60,000 nt of DNA from Prorocentrum cordatum (taxonomy: Eukaryota; Sar; Dinophyceae; Prorocentrales; Prorocentraceae): NCBI GenBank assembly GCA_963575745.1, contig CAUYUJ010005014.1:176001-236000 (forward strand), in the 5' to 3' direction. Shown here in pieces: positions 10,440-19,414 of the stretch. The notes beneath the pieces are model-generated. The model ran no database searches. It was given only the letters and a program-made list of their open reading frames with translations, and was not told the origin of the DNA. Position numbers and translations under genes: made by a program. Positions within the stretch are counted from its first letter, which is position 1. Each line of letters starts with the position of its first letter.

Positions 10440-10795
10440 CCGAAAGGACCGTGTGAATCCTCCAAACTCTAGAAACCATACGATCTGACATCATGCGGCT
10501 TCTTGTTTCTCTGATACATCCCACATATAATTTAACAGCTATACCCGTGTCGGCACGCCCTTCACACGGATCGCGGCTCAGAGGGAGCATTTGTTTCGAC
10601 CTTTGTTTGGTAGGATGGTGCAAAATGATGGGGATAATCGCGATGATCTTTTTAAGCCAAGAAAGGGGTACAAAATGCATTCCCCAAAAGGGAACATTTT
10701 TTTTACCGAAAAGGATCATCTAATATGAGCCTTTTTTCGCTCGAGACTTCCTGAGAAAAAAAGGAGCAACAAAAAGTGCACCTTTCTCCCTCTGG
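10440..10795. other. AT-richer spacer between gene A and the LINE
   Basis: This stretch is clearly less GC-rich than its surroundings. It contains inverted repeats (GATGATC followed by T-run near 10,645 with its complement near 10,710; TTCCCCAAAAGGGAA near 10,680). It begins exactly where the LINE reverse transcriptase reading breaks off, so it may be an insertion or a rearrangement breakpoint. No gene seen. Confidence 0.4.
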
Positions 10796-12450
10796 GTTGT
10801 ATGTGACGCACGCGAGGCTTATTGGCCTGTAGTTGTCGCAGTTCGACACGTCCCCTTTTTTTGTGCAGACTTACGACGTTGGCAGTGTGCCAATCGACTG
10901 GGACAGCTTCCCGGAGCCAGCATTGATTGCGCAAGTCGGTGAGCCATTGCAGGCCCTCGTCTGCGCTTTCCACTGCTTGCCAGTACTCGCCAAATATATC
11001 ATCAGGACCACATGCTTTCTGAATCTTCAAGCTTTTCACTGCCTCGGATATCTCCTCGATGGTACTGTCGCCCTCGTCTGCGGGAAGCGGCCCGCCCAGG
11101 TCTGGTCCTTCGACGAGCCCTGCCGGCCGCGCGCGCCACTGAATCGTTTCGAAATGGTCCGCCATCGTCTCTGCCCATCTGTCGCTGTCAACCAGAGCTC
11201 CATAGCGATCCCTCAGGCGACCGCTTTTCGGCGTCTTTGGCTTCCTGCATGCCTTGATGGCTTGCCGGCCTCCTGTCTGCAATCGCTGCTCCAACCACTC
11301 GGTTTTGTCGAGCTTTGCTTGCTTGCGCGCCGCTTTTCGCAACTCGCGACCAGACGTTGCATCGCCGTTTTCCCGGGCCAGGCGGTCGATGACCAGGAGC
11401 TGGAGAGTGCCCTCAGAAATCCAAGGTTTGTTCGCCCGCCGGGTCTTCACTGGAAGCGTCAAGGATGCTCTTCCCATTGCAAGTCTCGTGATCCCCCACT
11501 TTTGCCCCAGAGTGCCGTCAACCGCAGATGCTTCCACGCGCCCGCGGAAAGCCCCGGCAAAACGATTCTTCACGCTACCCCGCCCGAGCGTTGCAACGTT
11601 CATCCGTTTCGGCCGGGCCCCTCGCTGAGATTCAATCTCAAAATGAAGAGTGGCCGTCGCCAAGAAATGGTCCGAAACGAGAGAGGCCGATGGTCTCGAG
11701 GACACGGCGCTGACACGATTCATCATGTCACCGTCGCACAGAAGCAAGTCTAGCACATGAAAGCCGATCTCGCCCTCGACGTCCCCGGCGCAGTATCCAG
11801 GCTGAAAATAGGAAGCCTTGCCCTCGGCAGCCCCCTCGAGGAACGCGCTCGCGACGAGCATGGCGTTGGCGACGCAATACTCGACAAACAACTCCCGGTT
11901 GGGAATATCGACTTCATGCGAAGCCTCTCTGCCGAACGCGCGGGGTCCTATGATGTCTTCCTCACCCGCCTTGCTTCTCCCAAGTCTCGCGCTCATGTCA
12001 CCGAGAATGATTGTTCCAAAATTTGTGGAGCAACGCTTGTGCTCTGCTGCCAGAGTCGTGAAAAAATGCACCCGCTGGTCCAAATCCTTGAGATTGCGAG
12101 GGGCGCGAGCGCATGCCACTCCGAACGCGCCTCCGCGGACGCGATGCTTCAAGCAGCATGTTCGGTCTGACACCTGCCTGCAAGACTGTATACAAGAAGC
12201 AACCTTTGGGAAATAATGAGTCCGACTCCGCTCCAACACCTGTCTGCGCCATCCGTGCCCGACAATATTATCAGATGACCCTTCTCCCGTTGCGCTCTGC
12301 TTTCTGCGATCCATGTTTCTTGAATGCGCAATATCCCAATCTGGTAGACATCCATTCGACGAGTTAATTCCAAAATCTTTAGGCCCGCGAGGCCTTTGAC
12401 ATTCCAAGTGCCACATGTCAGAACTCCTGAAACATCGCGGCCGCCTCTCT
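10795..12450 (-). pseudogene. LINE ORF2: AP endonuclease and partial reverse transcriptase, frameshifted
   Basis: The endonuclease starts in one frame at about 12,440 with CGTWNVKGLAGLKILELTRR and the glutamate box ILRIQET. It shifts frame near 12,170 and continues VSDRTCCLKHRVRGGAFGV, the aspartate box GDMSARLG and the histidine box SDHFLATATL. These are the conserved positions of the exonuclease-endonuclease-phosphatase fold used by LINEs to nick target DNA. The usual Asn of the GDxN box is Ser here. Further on, AVKSLKIQKACGPDDIFGEY and VPVDWHTANVVSLHKK match the first RT segments. A second frameshift near 10,835 is followed by NCDNYRPISLACVTYN, after which the similarity stops. A stop lies just upstream of the first box, so the start codon is not resolved. 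Confidence 0.8.
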
Positions 12451-12513
12451 ACCTTCCACGCGCAAGCATTTGTTGGCATGGGGTGAAACGTCGTCCACGA
12501 GCCCTCGGCGCCA

Positions 12514-13758
12514 TCACTGCTCAGAGCCCTCGCCCGGGCCTTTGCTGGTCCTGGCGCGGCTCTTAACGAGTCGGTCCTCGGCGCTCTCTCTGATCGCCTT
12601 CAGCTCCTGGGAGTTCTGGAGGTCGGCCCAGTCCGCCCACTCCTCGTTCGCCCAATCGATCTTCAAGCTGTTCCCGACGACACTCGCCCTGACCACCTCC
12701 TTCCCCCCCGCCTGCATGGCGCGCGCGTCCCGGTCGATGGGCGCGCATTCCTTCGCGAACCTCCACTCGATCAGCTGGCTCCGGAGATTCCGGAGAAACC
12801 CCAAAGCGACTCGAACCTCGATCGGAGCTTCAAGGTCGCACCAAATCTTGCCCTTGGAAGCTTTGCCGCTGTTCTCCGTGTTCGCCTTGTCCCGGATGAC
12901 GTTGATCGCCGCAGAGGCGCCCACGTCGCTGGCAAACTTCATGAAGATCAGCCCCTTGAGCTCCACGCCCTTCTTGTACACACCAGTCGGAGAAATTCCC
13001 GCGCGCGCCCATTCGCACGCAGTGTCGTAGGAGTGCCGTCCGAGACCCCAGACAACGACAATGGCGTGGCCGCCCATGCCCATCCCGATCTGGCCGGTGC
13101 TGCTGCTGATTCTCATCTTCCTCATCCTATCCTCGATCATCTTGGCAATCTCCTCCTCCGTGGCCATCTTGCCAGCGCTCCTCAGCACCTCCTCGAAGTT
13201 CTCCCTCGTGACGACGGTCTCCTTGAGCTTCTGGGCATCTTTCTCCACCGTGCTGACCGCGGCCTTGGCCTGGTTGGCGGCCTCCTTGGCTGATTTGGCC
13301 TCCGCCACCGCCTCCCTCACATCCTCTGCGCTACTCTTCATCATCTTCCTCATCTCCTGCATGCCCTTCATCATTACCTTAATCATGTCTTTCATGTCCA
13401 TGTCCTCCACGTTCGTGCTGACTCCTCTGCTTCCTCCGCTGCCCATCATCTCCCTCTCCTTGTGGGCGCCGCCCTTCTCCGGCGCCGCCAGCTCCGGGTC
13501 CGAGTCCACGAAGTCGACCTTCGCAACTTTCTTGTCTGGAGCCTCAGGGTTGCTGCCCTGAGGCTTCAGCTTCCGCGCTTCGCCAGTGGCTCCTGGGTCA
13601 AGGCCCCCCTTGGCCAGAGTGGCGGCGGCTGCAGCCCAGGCATCCGGCGGTAAGAACTGTCCGCGCTTGCCCTTGACGCCCTTGCCGCTGCCGTCTCCGG
13701 GAGCTGCAACATCTCCTGCGAGGAGCTGTCCCTGTGGGGTGCCAGGCGCTCGAGACAT
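12514..13758 (-). CDS. LINE ORF1 protein, coiled coil plus RRM-like domain
   Basis: Intact minus-strand ORF of 414 residues from ATG at 13,758 (MSRAPGTPQGQLLAGD). The N-terminus is Gly/Ala/Lys-rich. A methionine- and lysine-rich segment (DMDMKDMIKVMMKGMQEMRK) leads into a long alanine/lysine heptad-like coiled coil (residues about 115-215). It is followed by HAIVVVWGLGRHSYDTA and GLIFMKFASDVGASAAINVI, spaced like the RNP2 and RNP1 strands of an RNA-recognition fold. This order (coiled coil, then RNA-binding domain) is typical of LINE ORF1 proteins, which trimerise and coat the element RNA. It lies directly upstream of ORF2 on the same strand, which supports the assignment. The domain call is by pattern only. 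Confidence 0.7.
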   Translation of the reverse strand: MSRAPGTPQGQLLAGDVAAPGDGSGKGVKGKRGQFLPPDAWAAAAATLAKGGLDPGATGEARKLKPQGSNPEAPDKKVAKVDFVDSDPELAAPEKGGAHKEREMMGSGGSRGVSTNVEDMDMKDMIKVMMKGMQEMRKMMKSSAEDVREAVAEAKSAKEAANQAKAAVSTVEKDAQKLKETVVTRENFEEVLRSAGKMATEEEIAKMIEDRMRKMRISSSTGQIGMGMGGHAIVVVWGLGRHSYDTACEWARAGISPTGVYKKGVELKGLIFMKFASDVGASAAINVIRDKANTENSGKASKGKIWCDLEAPIEVRVALGFLRNLRSQLIEWRFAKECAPIDRDARAMQAGGKEVVRASVVGNSLKIDWANEEWADWADLQNSQELKAIRESAEDRLVKSRARTSKGPGEGSEQ

Positions 13759-13801
13759 CTCGGGAGGCGATATAAGTGAGTAGCTGGAGCGAAAACGGTG
13801 T

Positions 13802-13843
13802 TGAATACTTGAGTGCTTGAGAACCTTGAGCCAACATGACCAT
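13802..13843 (-). other. Relict spliced leader (DinoSL-like) at LINE 5' end, with tandem CTCAAG copies
   Basis: On the minus strand the LINE begins with CATGTTGGCTCAAG, matching the 3' part of the conserved dinoflagellate spliced leader (which ends TTTTGGCTCAAG) with few differences. It is followed by two shorter tandem pieces ending CTCAAG and then a degraded one. Stacked, truncated leaders of this kind are known from retroposed, trans-spliced dinoflagellate transcripts. It lies about 70 bp upstream of the ORF1 ATG and at the exact edge of the satellite array. Confidence 0.6.
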
Positions 13844-13859
13844 GTTCGGGGCTCGGCTA

Positions 13860-15180
13860 GAACGCTGTTTTGCACTGGGGGAAAGCCCCACATGGATTTT
13901 CACCCTGGAGCGGTTCCGCGGAGAAAATCCATCTGGGATCTCCCGACACTGGGCGGGACAGGGCCCAGCCGCGAGAAAAAGGCACCCAAATGAGAGATTC
14001 CGTTTGGAAGATGAGCATTGCACCACTCACCCCCCGTCCCCGAGAGCGCTGTTTTGCGCTGGGTGAGGGTCCCAGATGGATTTTCACCCTGGAACGGTTC
14101 CGGGGTGGAAATGCATCTGGGACCTCCCGGCATTGGGCGGGAGAGGGTCCAACCGCGAGACAAAGGCCCCACAATACCAGATTTTATTTGGAGAAGGCTC
14201 CCCAATACGAGATTTCATTTGGAACATGTTGGTTTTTGGAGCTCGGGTACACCCACATGGAACGCTGGGGGAGAGTCCCATATGGATTTTCACCCTGGAA
14301 CGCTTCCAGGGTGAAAATCCATCTGGGACCTCCCGACACTGGGCGGGAGAGGGACCAGCCGCGAGAAAAAGGCTCCCAACTCAGCGATGTCATTTGGAAG
14401 ATGACCATTTGGGGGGCTCGGCTACACCCCCCCTCCATCCTCGAGAACGCCGTTTTGCGCTGAGGGAAGATACCAAATGGATTTTCACTCTGGAACGGTT
14501 CCAAGGTGAAAATCCATCTGGGACCTCCCGACACTGGGCGGGAAAAGGCCCAGCCGCGAGAAAAAGGCTCCCCCAAAAGAGATTTCATTCGGAACATGAC
14601 AATTTGGGAGGCTTGGCTACACCACCCCTCCATCCCCGAGAGCGCCGTTTCGCGCTGGGAGAAAATCCCAAATGGATTTTCACTCTGGAACGGTTCCGGG
14701 GTGAAAATCCATCTGGGACCTCCCGATACTGGGCGGGAGAGGGCCCAGCCGCCAGAAAAAGGCTCCCCCAAAAGAGATTTCATTTGGAAAATGACAATTT
14801 GAGGGGCTCGGCTACACCACCCCTCCATCCCCAAGGGCGCCGTTTTGCGCTGGGGGGAAGTGCCAGGTGGATTTTCACACTGACAGTTCCGGGGTGAAAA
14901 TCCATCTGGGACCTCCCGACACTGGGCGGGAGAGGGCCCAGCCGCGAGAAAGAGGCTCCCCAATCAGAGATGTCATTCGGAGCCGAGAATGCTGTTTTGC
15001 GTTGGGGGGGTCCCAAGTGGATTTTCACACTGGAACGGTTCCGGGGTGAAAATCCATCTGGGACCTCCCGACACCAGACGGAAGAGGGCCCAGCCGCGAG
15101 AAAAATGCTCCCCAGTAAAAGATTCCATTGGGAAAATTACCATTTTGGGAGCTCGGGTACACCACCCCGCATCCCCGAGA
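13860..15180. repeat. 195-bp satellite with an internal palindrome in each unit
   Basis: Seven units whose palindromes start near 13,893, 14,077, 14,283, 14,478, 14,673, 14,868 and 15,018. Spacings are 184, 206, 195, 195, 195 and 150 bp. Each unit has a left arm TGGATTTTCACCC, a centre close to GGAACGGTTCC and a right arm GGTGAAAATCCA, then a conserved ACTGGGCGGGAGAGGGCCCA block. The array is bounded by the LINE 5' end on the left and a diverged hairpin at 15,226-15,283 on the right. Small ORFs here come from the repeat. Confidence 0.9.
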
Positions 15181-15225
15181 TGCGGCCCACAAGGCTCCTG
15201 AGAGCGCCCAGATGGAAAATCACCC

Positions 15226-15283
15226 GTTTCAGGTTCCAATTTGCATCCCAGAATCGTTCCAGGGTGATTCCGGAACCTGAAAC
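15226..15283. repeat. Inverted repeat, 12-bp arms
   Basis: GTTTCAGGTTCC at the left and GGAACCTGAAAC at the right are exact complements around a 34-bp loop. It looks like a diverged terminal unit of the adjacent satellite. Confidence 0.8.
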
Positions 15284-15576
15284 AAGCAAGCAAAGTCTTT
15301 CTTTGGCATGGGCTTCCACTGTATCCAGGGTGCTGGCGATATCCGAGAGGTGCCCAAGAGAGCCCTAGAGGGGGGACCACAAACGGACCCTGCGAGCACA
15401 ATCTGTGCGGGAGTCCGCCCTCCTCCCAAAAAGGACGGCCGCCAGACCTCCCCCGCACGCACACGAAAGGGCTGTGCCACTGAATCCGCTGGCACGCCCA
15501 CGCCGGATTCCTCAACGCTCTCCCCCCCATCCCCCAAAGCAGAAACGGGGCTCCCGCTTGATACTTCCTGAAAGCG
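15284..15576. other. Possible coding stretch, strand unclear
   Basis: Both strands are open over 15,308-15,571. The plus frame contains EGGPQTDPASTICAGVRPPP and the minus frame EVSSGSPVSALGDGGESVEE. Neither has splice or start evidence, so no gene is called. Confidence 0.25.
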
Positions 15577-16030
15577 ACGACGCCCCAAAGTGGGGGCTTT
15601 TAAAGGCAAAAAAACCAACGAATCGACACCGAATGTGGAATCACTCGCGATGGTTTTTTCGGAGGCCATTTTCTAGATTTTGGAGCCTATTTGGAAGGAC
15701 CGAAAACGCCCGCGCTGTAGCGAAAGCACGATTTGGAGCAACCAGAGAACAGAAATGGAACCAGCGCTTCAGCGGGAACGACGTTTTGAAGACAAACCCA
15801 TGCGAAAACGCATTTCCTGGGAATCCGGCGTAAAAAACACTACGCGGAAAAGGGGGCCAGATTTCTTCCAGGCGTTGTAGAGTGGAGAATAATATGCGTA
15901 TTGTGTCACTGTGGAGGGAGGAGGAGGAGCAGGAGGAGGAGGAGGAGGAGGAGGAGGAGGAGGAGGAGGAAGAGGAGGAGGAGGAGGAGGAGGAGGAGGA
16001 GGAGGAGGAGGAGGAGGAGGAGGAGGAGGC
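15577..16030 (+). repeat. Dispersed repeat, copy 1, ending in a GGA microsatellite
   Basis: Starts at CGACGCCCCAAAGTGGGG and runs through AATCGACACCGAATGTGGAA (15,621) to a GGA/GAG tract at 15,915-16,030. The same sequence recurs 920 bp downstream. A partial copy lies at 16,248-16,460. Confidence 0.8.
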
Positions 16031-16247
16031 AGGTCGCGAACACATCGCGACGCCAGGACGAAGAGAAGGACGAGGAGGAGAGGAGGGAGGGGGGATGGGC
16101 AAGTCAGGTGCGCTCGCGTCAGATCTGACGTCATAACCCTCCCTCCACTCCCTTACCGGGGCGTCGATCTCCTCTCTATGTAGAAGCACGGCGTAGCATT
16201 ATGTGGCATAGTATGGTGTTGCATTGGCATGACATAACATGGCGTGC

Positions 16248-16460
16248 TATTTGGAAGGGCCGAAAACCATGCCGTGGCATGGCATTGGAAATGATGACGC
16301 AAGCGCTGCAGCTGGAGTACGATCCGGAACGAGCGGAAGCGCGGAAATGAGGCCAGCGCTGCAGCGGGAGCACGATTCGGAACGAGCGGTAGCCCGAAAA
16401 TGAAGCCAGCGCTTCAGCGAGAGCAGCATTTTGAACAAAAACCCAAGCGCGGAAGCGCGT
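16248..16460 (+). repeat. Dispersed repeat, partial middle copy
   Basis: Shares the TATTTGGAAGG-to-AGCAGCATTTTGAA part of the flanking copies, including two sub-repeats around GCACGATTCGGAACGAGCGG. The preceding 16,140-16,250 contains degenerate TGGCATG repeats. Confidence 0.7.
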
Positions 16461-16496
16461 AAATGAGGACACGTAGCCTGACATAGCATGGCGTGG

Positions 16497-16995
16497 CGAC
16501 GCCCCAAAGTGGGGGGGGTCTTCTGCGGTCCAGAAAATCAACGAATCGACACTGAATGTGGAATCACTCGCGATGTTTTTTGGGGGGCCATTTTCTAAAT
16601 TTTGGGGCCTATTTGGAAGGACCGAAAGACATGCAGTGGCATGGCACTGGAAATAATGACGCCAGCGCTACAGCGGGAGCACGATTCGGAACGAGCGGAA
16701 GCGTGGAAATGAGGCCAGCGCTACACCAGGAGCACGATTCGGAACGAGCGGTAGCCCGAAAATGAAGCCAGCGCTTCAGCGAGAGCAGCATTTTGAAACA
16801 AACCCAAGCGAAAACCCAACTCCCCAGAATCCCATGTAAAAACCAGTACGCGGAGGGGGGCCGAACAATCCCCGGACGCCACCAGGGGAGAGATGAGAGT
16901 AATATTCATAGTTGCTTAATTGTGGAGGGGGGAGAAGGAGGAGGAGGAGGAGGAGGAGGAGGAGGAGGAGGAGGAGGAGGAGGAGGAGGAGGAGT
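16497..16995 (+). repeat. Dispersed repeat, copy 2, ending in a GGA microsatellite
   Basis: Homologous to 15,577-16,030 from CGACGCCCCAAAGTGGGG through the GGA tract at 16,925-16,995. The microsatellite sits at the equivalent position in both copies, so it is part of the repeating unit. Confidence 0.8.
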
Positions 16996-17129
16996 TTCTC
17001 CTTGCTCGTGCTCGGGCCCTCCTCGCGCTCGCTCGCCTCCGCTGCCCCGCCCCACCTCTAGCAAACAGAGCGGGCCCTGGTGCCTTCGCACGCCCCGAGG
17101 TGACGGTCACGTCGAGTCGCCGTCGTCGC

Positions 17130-17205
17130 CTCGCTCCGCGCGCCAGGGAGGGGCCCCGGCACATGTCCAAGGAATCCGCGCGGACCGTGAGCAGGTCGTG
17201 CTTGT
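17130..17205 (-). repeat. Intron foldback element family 1, partial copy
   Basis: On the minus strand GGTCCGCGCGGATTCCTTGG followed by a CCGGGGCCCCTCCCTGGCGC-type core matches the left arm of the elements at 41,757 and 42,693. It follows the last recognised gene C exon, so it probably marks the next intron. Confidence 0.6.
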
Positions 17206-17256
17206 GCCGCGCTTCTCCTCTTCGACATCAGTATGACGAAAGGGGGCCCCCGCTGA

Positions 17257-17358
17257 CCCGCTCGGCCAGGCTCTCCGAGTCCGAGAAGCTCCGCATGCTG
17301 AATCTGCCGACGTTCGTCAGCGCTGTATCTGTCGTGGTGTCTCGCTGGGCCGCAGGGC
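17257..17358 (-). CDS. Gene C, exon (last recognised)
   Basis: Minus-strand exon starting at CCAAG|GCCCTG (17,358). In frame with the upstream exon it reads GPAAQRDTTTDTALTNVGRF and SMRSFSDSESLAERVSG, serine-rich and acidic. The downstream 5' splice site near 17,257 is not certain. The intron upstream is 17,359-17,539 (181 bp, GC-AG) and an exact 8-bp direct repeat (CAGGGCCT on the plus strand) spans both of its ends. Confidence 0.5.
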
Positions 17359-17539
17359 CTTGGCTGGCGTTTTTGGTTCGCTTTCGACTTTTCGATTGTC
17401 GACCAACCAGCACGGAAAGACAACTGCAGCCCCAAGAACAGAAAACAATAAAAGCGGACCCCACAAAGGAAAACAACGCCGATATTGAAACCGAGAGAAA
17501 ACGCCCCACAACGTTTGTACCAACATCTGAGCACAGGGC

Positions 17540-17718
17540 CTGCCGCTGGCCCATCGGCGTCCAGGTCCGTGCCCTCGACGAAGGGCACGGGCGCGGGCGT
17601 CGACGCGACGCGGAGCCTGGACTCGCTGCGGTCCATGTCGAAGCGGAGACCCCACAGGCGGGAGAGTGGTCGCACGGCCGCGTGGAAGATGATGTTCGGC
17701 GGCGGGCGAGGGGGGGAA
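17540..17718 (-). CDS. Gene C, exon
   Basis: Minus-strand exon: PPRPPPNIIFHAAVRPLSRL, WGLRFDMDRSESRLRVA and PVPFVEGTDLDADGPAA. It ends at a GC-type 5' site GGCAG|GCCCTG (17,540) in phase 1, which fits the next exon. The 3' site at CGCAG|TTCC (17,718) is tentative: the adjoining intron has long inverted repeats at its ends, so the cut can slide. No family recognised. Confidence 0.5.
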
Positions 17719-17865
17719 CTGCGAAGGAGAAGGCCGCCCTCTCGCCATCTGAAGAGTGTTCGGTGCCTTTGGGAAGGCCCAGAGCACTCCTCAGAAGGCC
17801 GGGGGACTTCCGAGTCTTCTGAGAAGGCCCGCCCCTTCTCACTTCCCCCCTCGCTCGCCGCCGAG

Positions 17866-17978
17866 ATGTAGAAGGCGAGCAGCCTCTCTGCGGCGGCGAC
17901 GCGCGTCTCGTAGATGCCCTCCATGTAGCCGAGCTCGGCTATCAGATCTGTGCCGCTCGCGCCCTTCGTCACGCGGGC
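17866..17978 (-). CDS. Gene C, exon
   Basis: Minus-strand exon starting at CAACAG|GCCCGC (17,978), phase 0, reading ARVTKGASGTDLIAELGYME then GIYETRVAAAERLLAFYISA, a clear amphipathic helix. The 5' end near 17,866 is approximate because the following intron carries a terminal inverted repeat (GGCGGCGAGCGAGGGGGGAA type). The intron upstream, 17,979-18,159, is GC-AG. Confidence 0.5.
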
Positions 17979-18159
17979 CTGTTGCCGGAGGGCAGAGGAG
18001 ACGCCCTCACCAGAAGGACCCCGACGAGCGCGGCCCTTCAGTGAACGCACCCGGGGGAGGATGCGAATGCAGCAAGGCTGCTCAGAGAGCGCCGAGGGCT
18101 GTCTGGCAAATGCCGGCATCGTATGTGGGATCGGGGAGACCTTCTCCTCCCTCGAGCGC

Positions 18160-18348
18160 CTTGGAGCCCTGCTGCTCGCCGATGACGACACGGCCGTCCC
18201 CGTCGCCGCCCATCAAGACCTTCTTGACGACGTTGTCCCACAACAGCTTCGAGCTGTGGGGGCTGTGTTCGGCGACCGTGCCCAGGCTGCTGCAGGCCGT
18301 GGCCTTGGCCGGGCTGTACGCCTTCATCGGGCTGAAGGTGGTGTAGGC
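18160..18348 (-). CDS. Gene C, exon
   Basis: Minus-strand exon of exactly 63 codons, phase 0 at both ends. The 3' site is GACGAG|GCCTAC at 18,348 and the 5' site CTCCAAG|GCGCTC (GC-type) at 18,160. It reads AYTTFSPMKAYSPAKATACS, then HSSKLLWDNVVKKVLMGGDG and GRVVIGEQQGSK. The upstream intron 18,349-18,538 (190 bp, GC-AG) contains 11-12-bp inverted repeats (CAAGAGTGACC / GGTCACTCTTG). Function unknown. Confidence 0.6.
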
Positions 18349-18538
18349 CTCGTCGGCTACAGGCAGGAGTGACCCTGGGCAAGAGTGACCTCTGGTGCGC
18401 GGCTTTCTGAGGGCCGCGCGGGGGCCAACCGCACGCGCGCAAGACGCTACCGCCGCATCGCATTCTTCGATCGGGGGGCCCGAATGGGCCCGCACCAAAG
18501 GTCATTCCGGCGAAGGGTCACTCTTGCGTGTGACCGGC

Positions 18539-18632
18539 CTTGACCGGGCTGAGAGCGTTCAGAACTTTCATGGTGACGGAGGGCCGGTGCGCCTTGGCGG
18601 CTTCCACGTGCTCCTTCCAGGACTGGAAGCAC
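18539..18632 (-). CDS. Gene C, exon
   Basis: Minus-strand exon of 94 nt: CFQSWKEHVEAAKAHRPSVT and MKVLNALSPVK. The 3' site is TTTTAG|GTGC at 18,632 and the 5' site GTCAAG|GCCGG (GC-type) at 18,539. It enters with one base completing an Arg codon and leaves in phase 0. The helical, Trp-containing segment is typical of dinoflagellate hypothetical proteins. The upstream intron 18,633-18,853 is 221 bp, has a GA 5' end, and contains a family-1 foldback element. Confidence 0.6.
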
Positions 18633-18689
18633 CTAAAAGAATAATAGCAATAATACGAATACGACTGAACATAACAACGAACGAACGAA

Positions 18690-18853
18690 TGAACGGTAAC
18701 TATAAACATGACCTTTCGGAGGTCAGCGCATAGTTCTTGAATCCGCGCTGAGCCCCCCTCCCTGGCGCGCGGAGCGCGCCAGGGGCGGCGACGGAGGCGC
18801 CGCTGGCGGGTTCCAGTGCAGATCCGAGCAATCCGCTGAAGCCCGAACACTTC
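18690..18853 (-). repeat. Intron foldback element family 1, complete copy
   Basis: On the minus strand: left arm GCGGATTGCTCGGATCTGCA, a GC-rich core with CCTGGCGCGCTCCGCGCGCC, right arm CAGCGCGGATTCAAGAACTA and a conserved end GACCTCCGAAAGGTCATG. The same layout is found at 33,173, 41,757 and 42,693. It makes up most of the intron between two gene C exons. Confidence 0.7.
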
Positions 18854-19003
18854 CTGCGAGGCGGGAGCTCATGTGTATCCTCCGCCCGGGGAGACGATGT
18901 CCTGGGACCCCACTGGGCGCTGGGTGTGGACACATCTTGGCCCCAGGGGCCCCGACGACATCCACATCCACCGCTCCTGCCGAGGTCCCCGAAGATCGAC
19001 CTC
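18854..19003 (-). CDS. Gene C, exon
   Basis: Minus-strand exon of 150 nt from CTCTCAG|GAGG (19,003) to CGCAG|GAAGTG (18,854, GA-type). Read in the phase required by the next exon it gives RSIFGDLGRSGGCGCRRGPW and SAQWGPRTSSPRAEDTHEL, a Gly/Arg/Cys-rich linker. Composition is less convincing than the neighbours; the phase agreement is the main support. Confidence 0.4.
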
Positions 19004-19049
19004 CTGAGAGGTGGTTGTGGGTAAATCCCCGCGTCGGATTTGTGTGTCG

Positions 19050-19260
19050 TGCCGTCGTTGCTGCTCGTGTGTGTGGTTGTGTGTTACGTGCTTGTGTGCA
19101 CTTTTTTGTGGTCGAGTACGAGTCTGTGATTGTGCGTGTAGCTGCCTTTGTGTGTTGGTGGCTTCATTTGCGATCGCGCTTGTGTCTTTGTTTATGTGTG
19201 TTTGTTTGCGTTTGAGCGTGTGTTTGTACGTGTGCTTGCGATTGTGCGTTTATGATTGTG
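19050..19260. repeat. Degenerate GT-rich tract in gene C intron
   Basis: TGTGTGTT/TTGCGTTTG-type low-complexity DNA between two gene C exons. No coding potential seen. Confidence 0.6.
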
Positions 19261-19261
19261 T

Positions 19262-19352
19262 CCCTCGAGCACCGGCGGGTCGAGTGAGGCATCGCAAAGG
19301 GCAGCATGGAGTAGTGCATCATCCACTGGCGCTTGCGCTGCCGGTACTCCTC
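19262..19352 (-). CDS. Gene C, first recognised exon
   Basis: Minus-strand exon starting at TGCACAG|GAGG (19,352): EEYRQRKRQWMMHYSMLPFA and MPHSTRRCSR. It is strongly basic at the start with a Met/His/Trp-rich middle. The 5' splice site near 19,262 (CTCGAGGGAC) does not fit GT, GC or GA cleanly with the next exon's phase, so the junction is unresolved. The frame upstream reads VAYRGGSAQ, perhaps still exon. Confidence 0.45.
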
Positions 19353-19414
19353 CTGTGCAGAGCCGCCCCGATACGCAACACGCAACACTCAGCGTGTTGA
19401 CACGGAGCTCAACA

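Larger units (their letters stand above)
10795..13843 (-). mobile_element. LINE (non-LTR retrotransposon), 3'-truncated, minus strand
   Basis: In minus-strand order: spliced-leader-like 5' end, ORF1, then ORF2 with apurinic-endonuclease domain and the beginning of a reverse transcriptase. The element has its 5' end but lacks most of the RT, the reverse of the usual 5' truncation of LINEs. The 5' end abuts the 195-bp satellite and the 3' break abuts AT-richer DNA. Frameshifts in ORF2 show it is not active. Confidence 0.8.

Noticed and set aside
18690-18735. Exon reading FKNYALTSER joined to the gene C exon at 18,632
   Set aside because: Phase fits, but the DNA is the right arm of a family-1 foldback element seen at three other places, so it is intronic.
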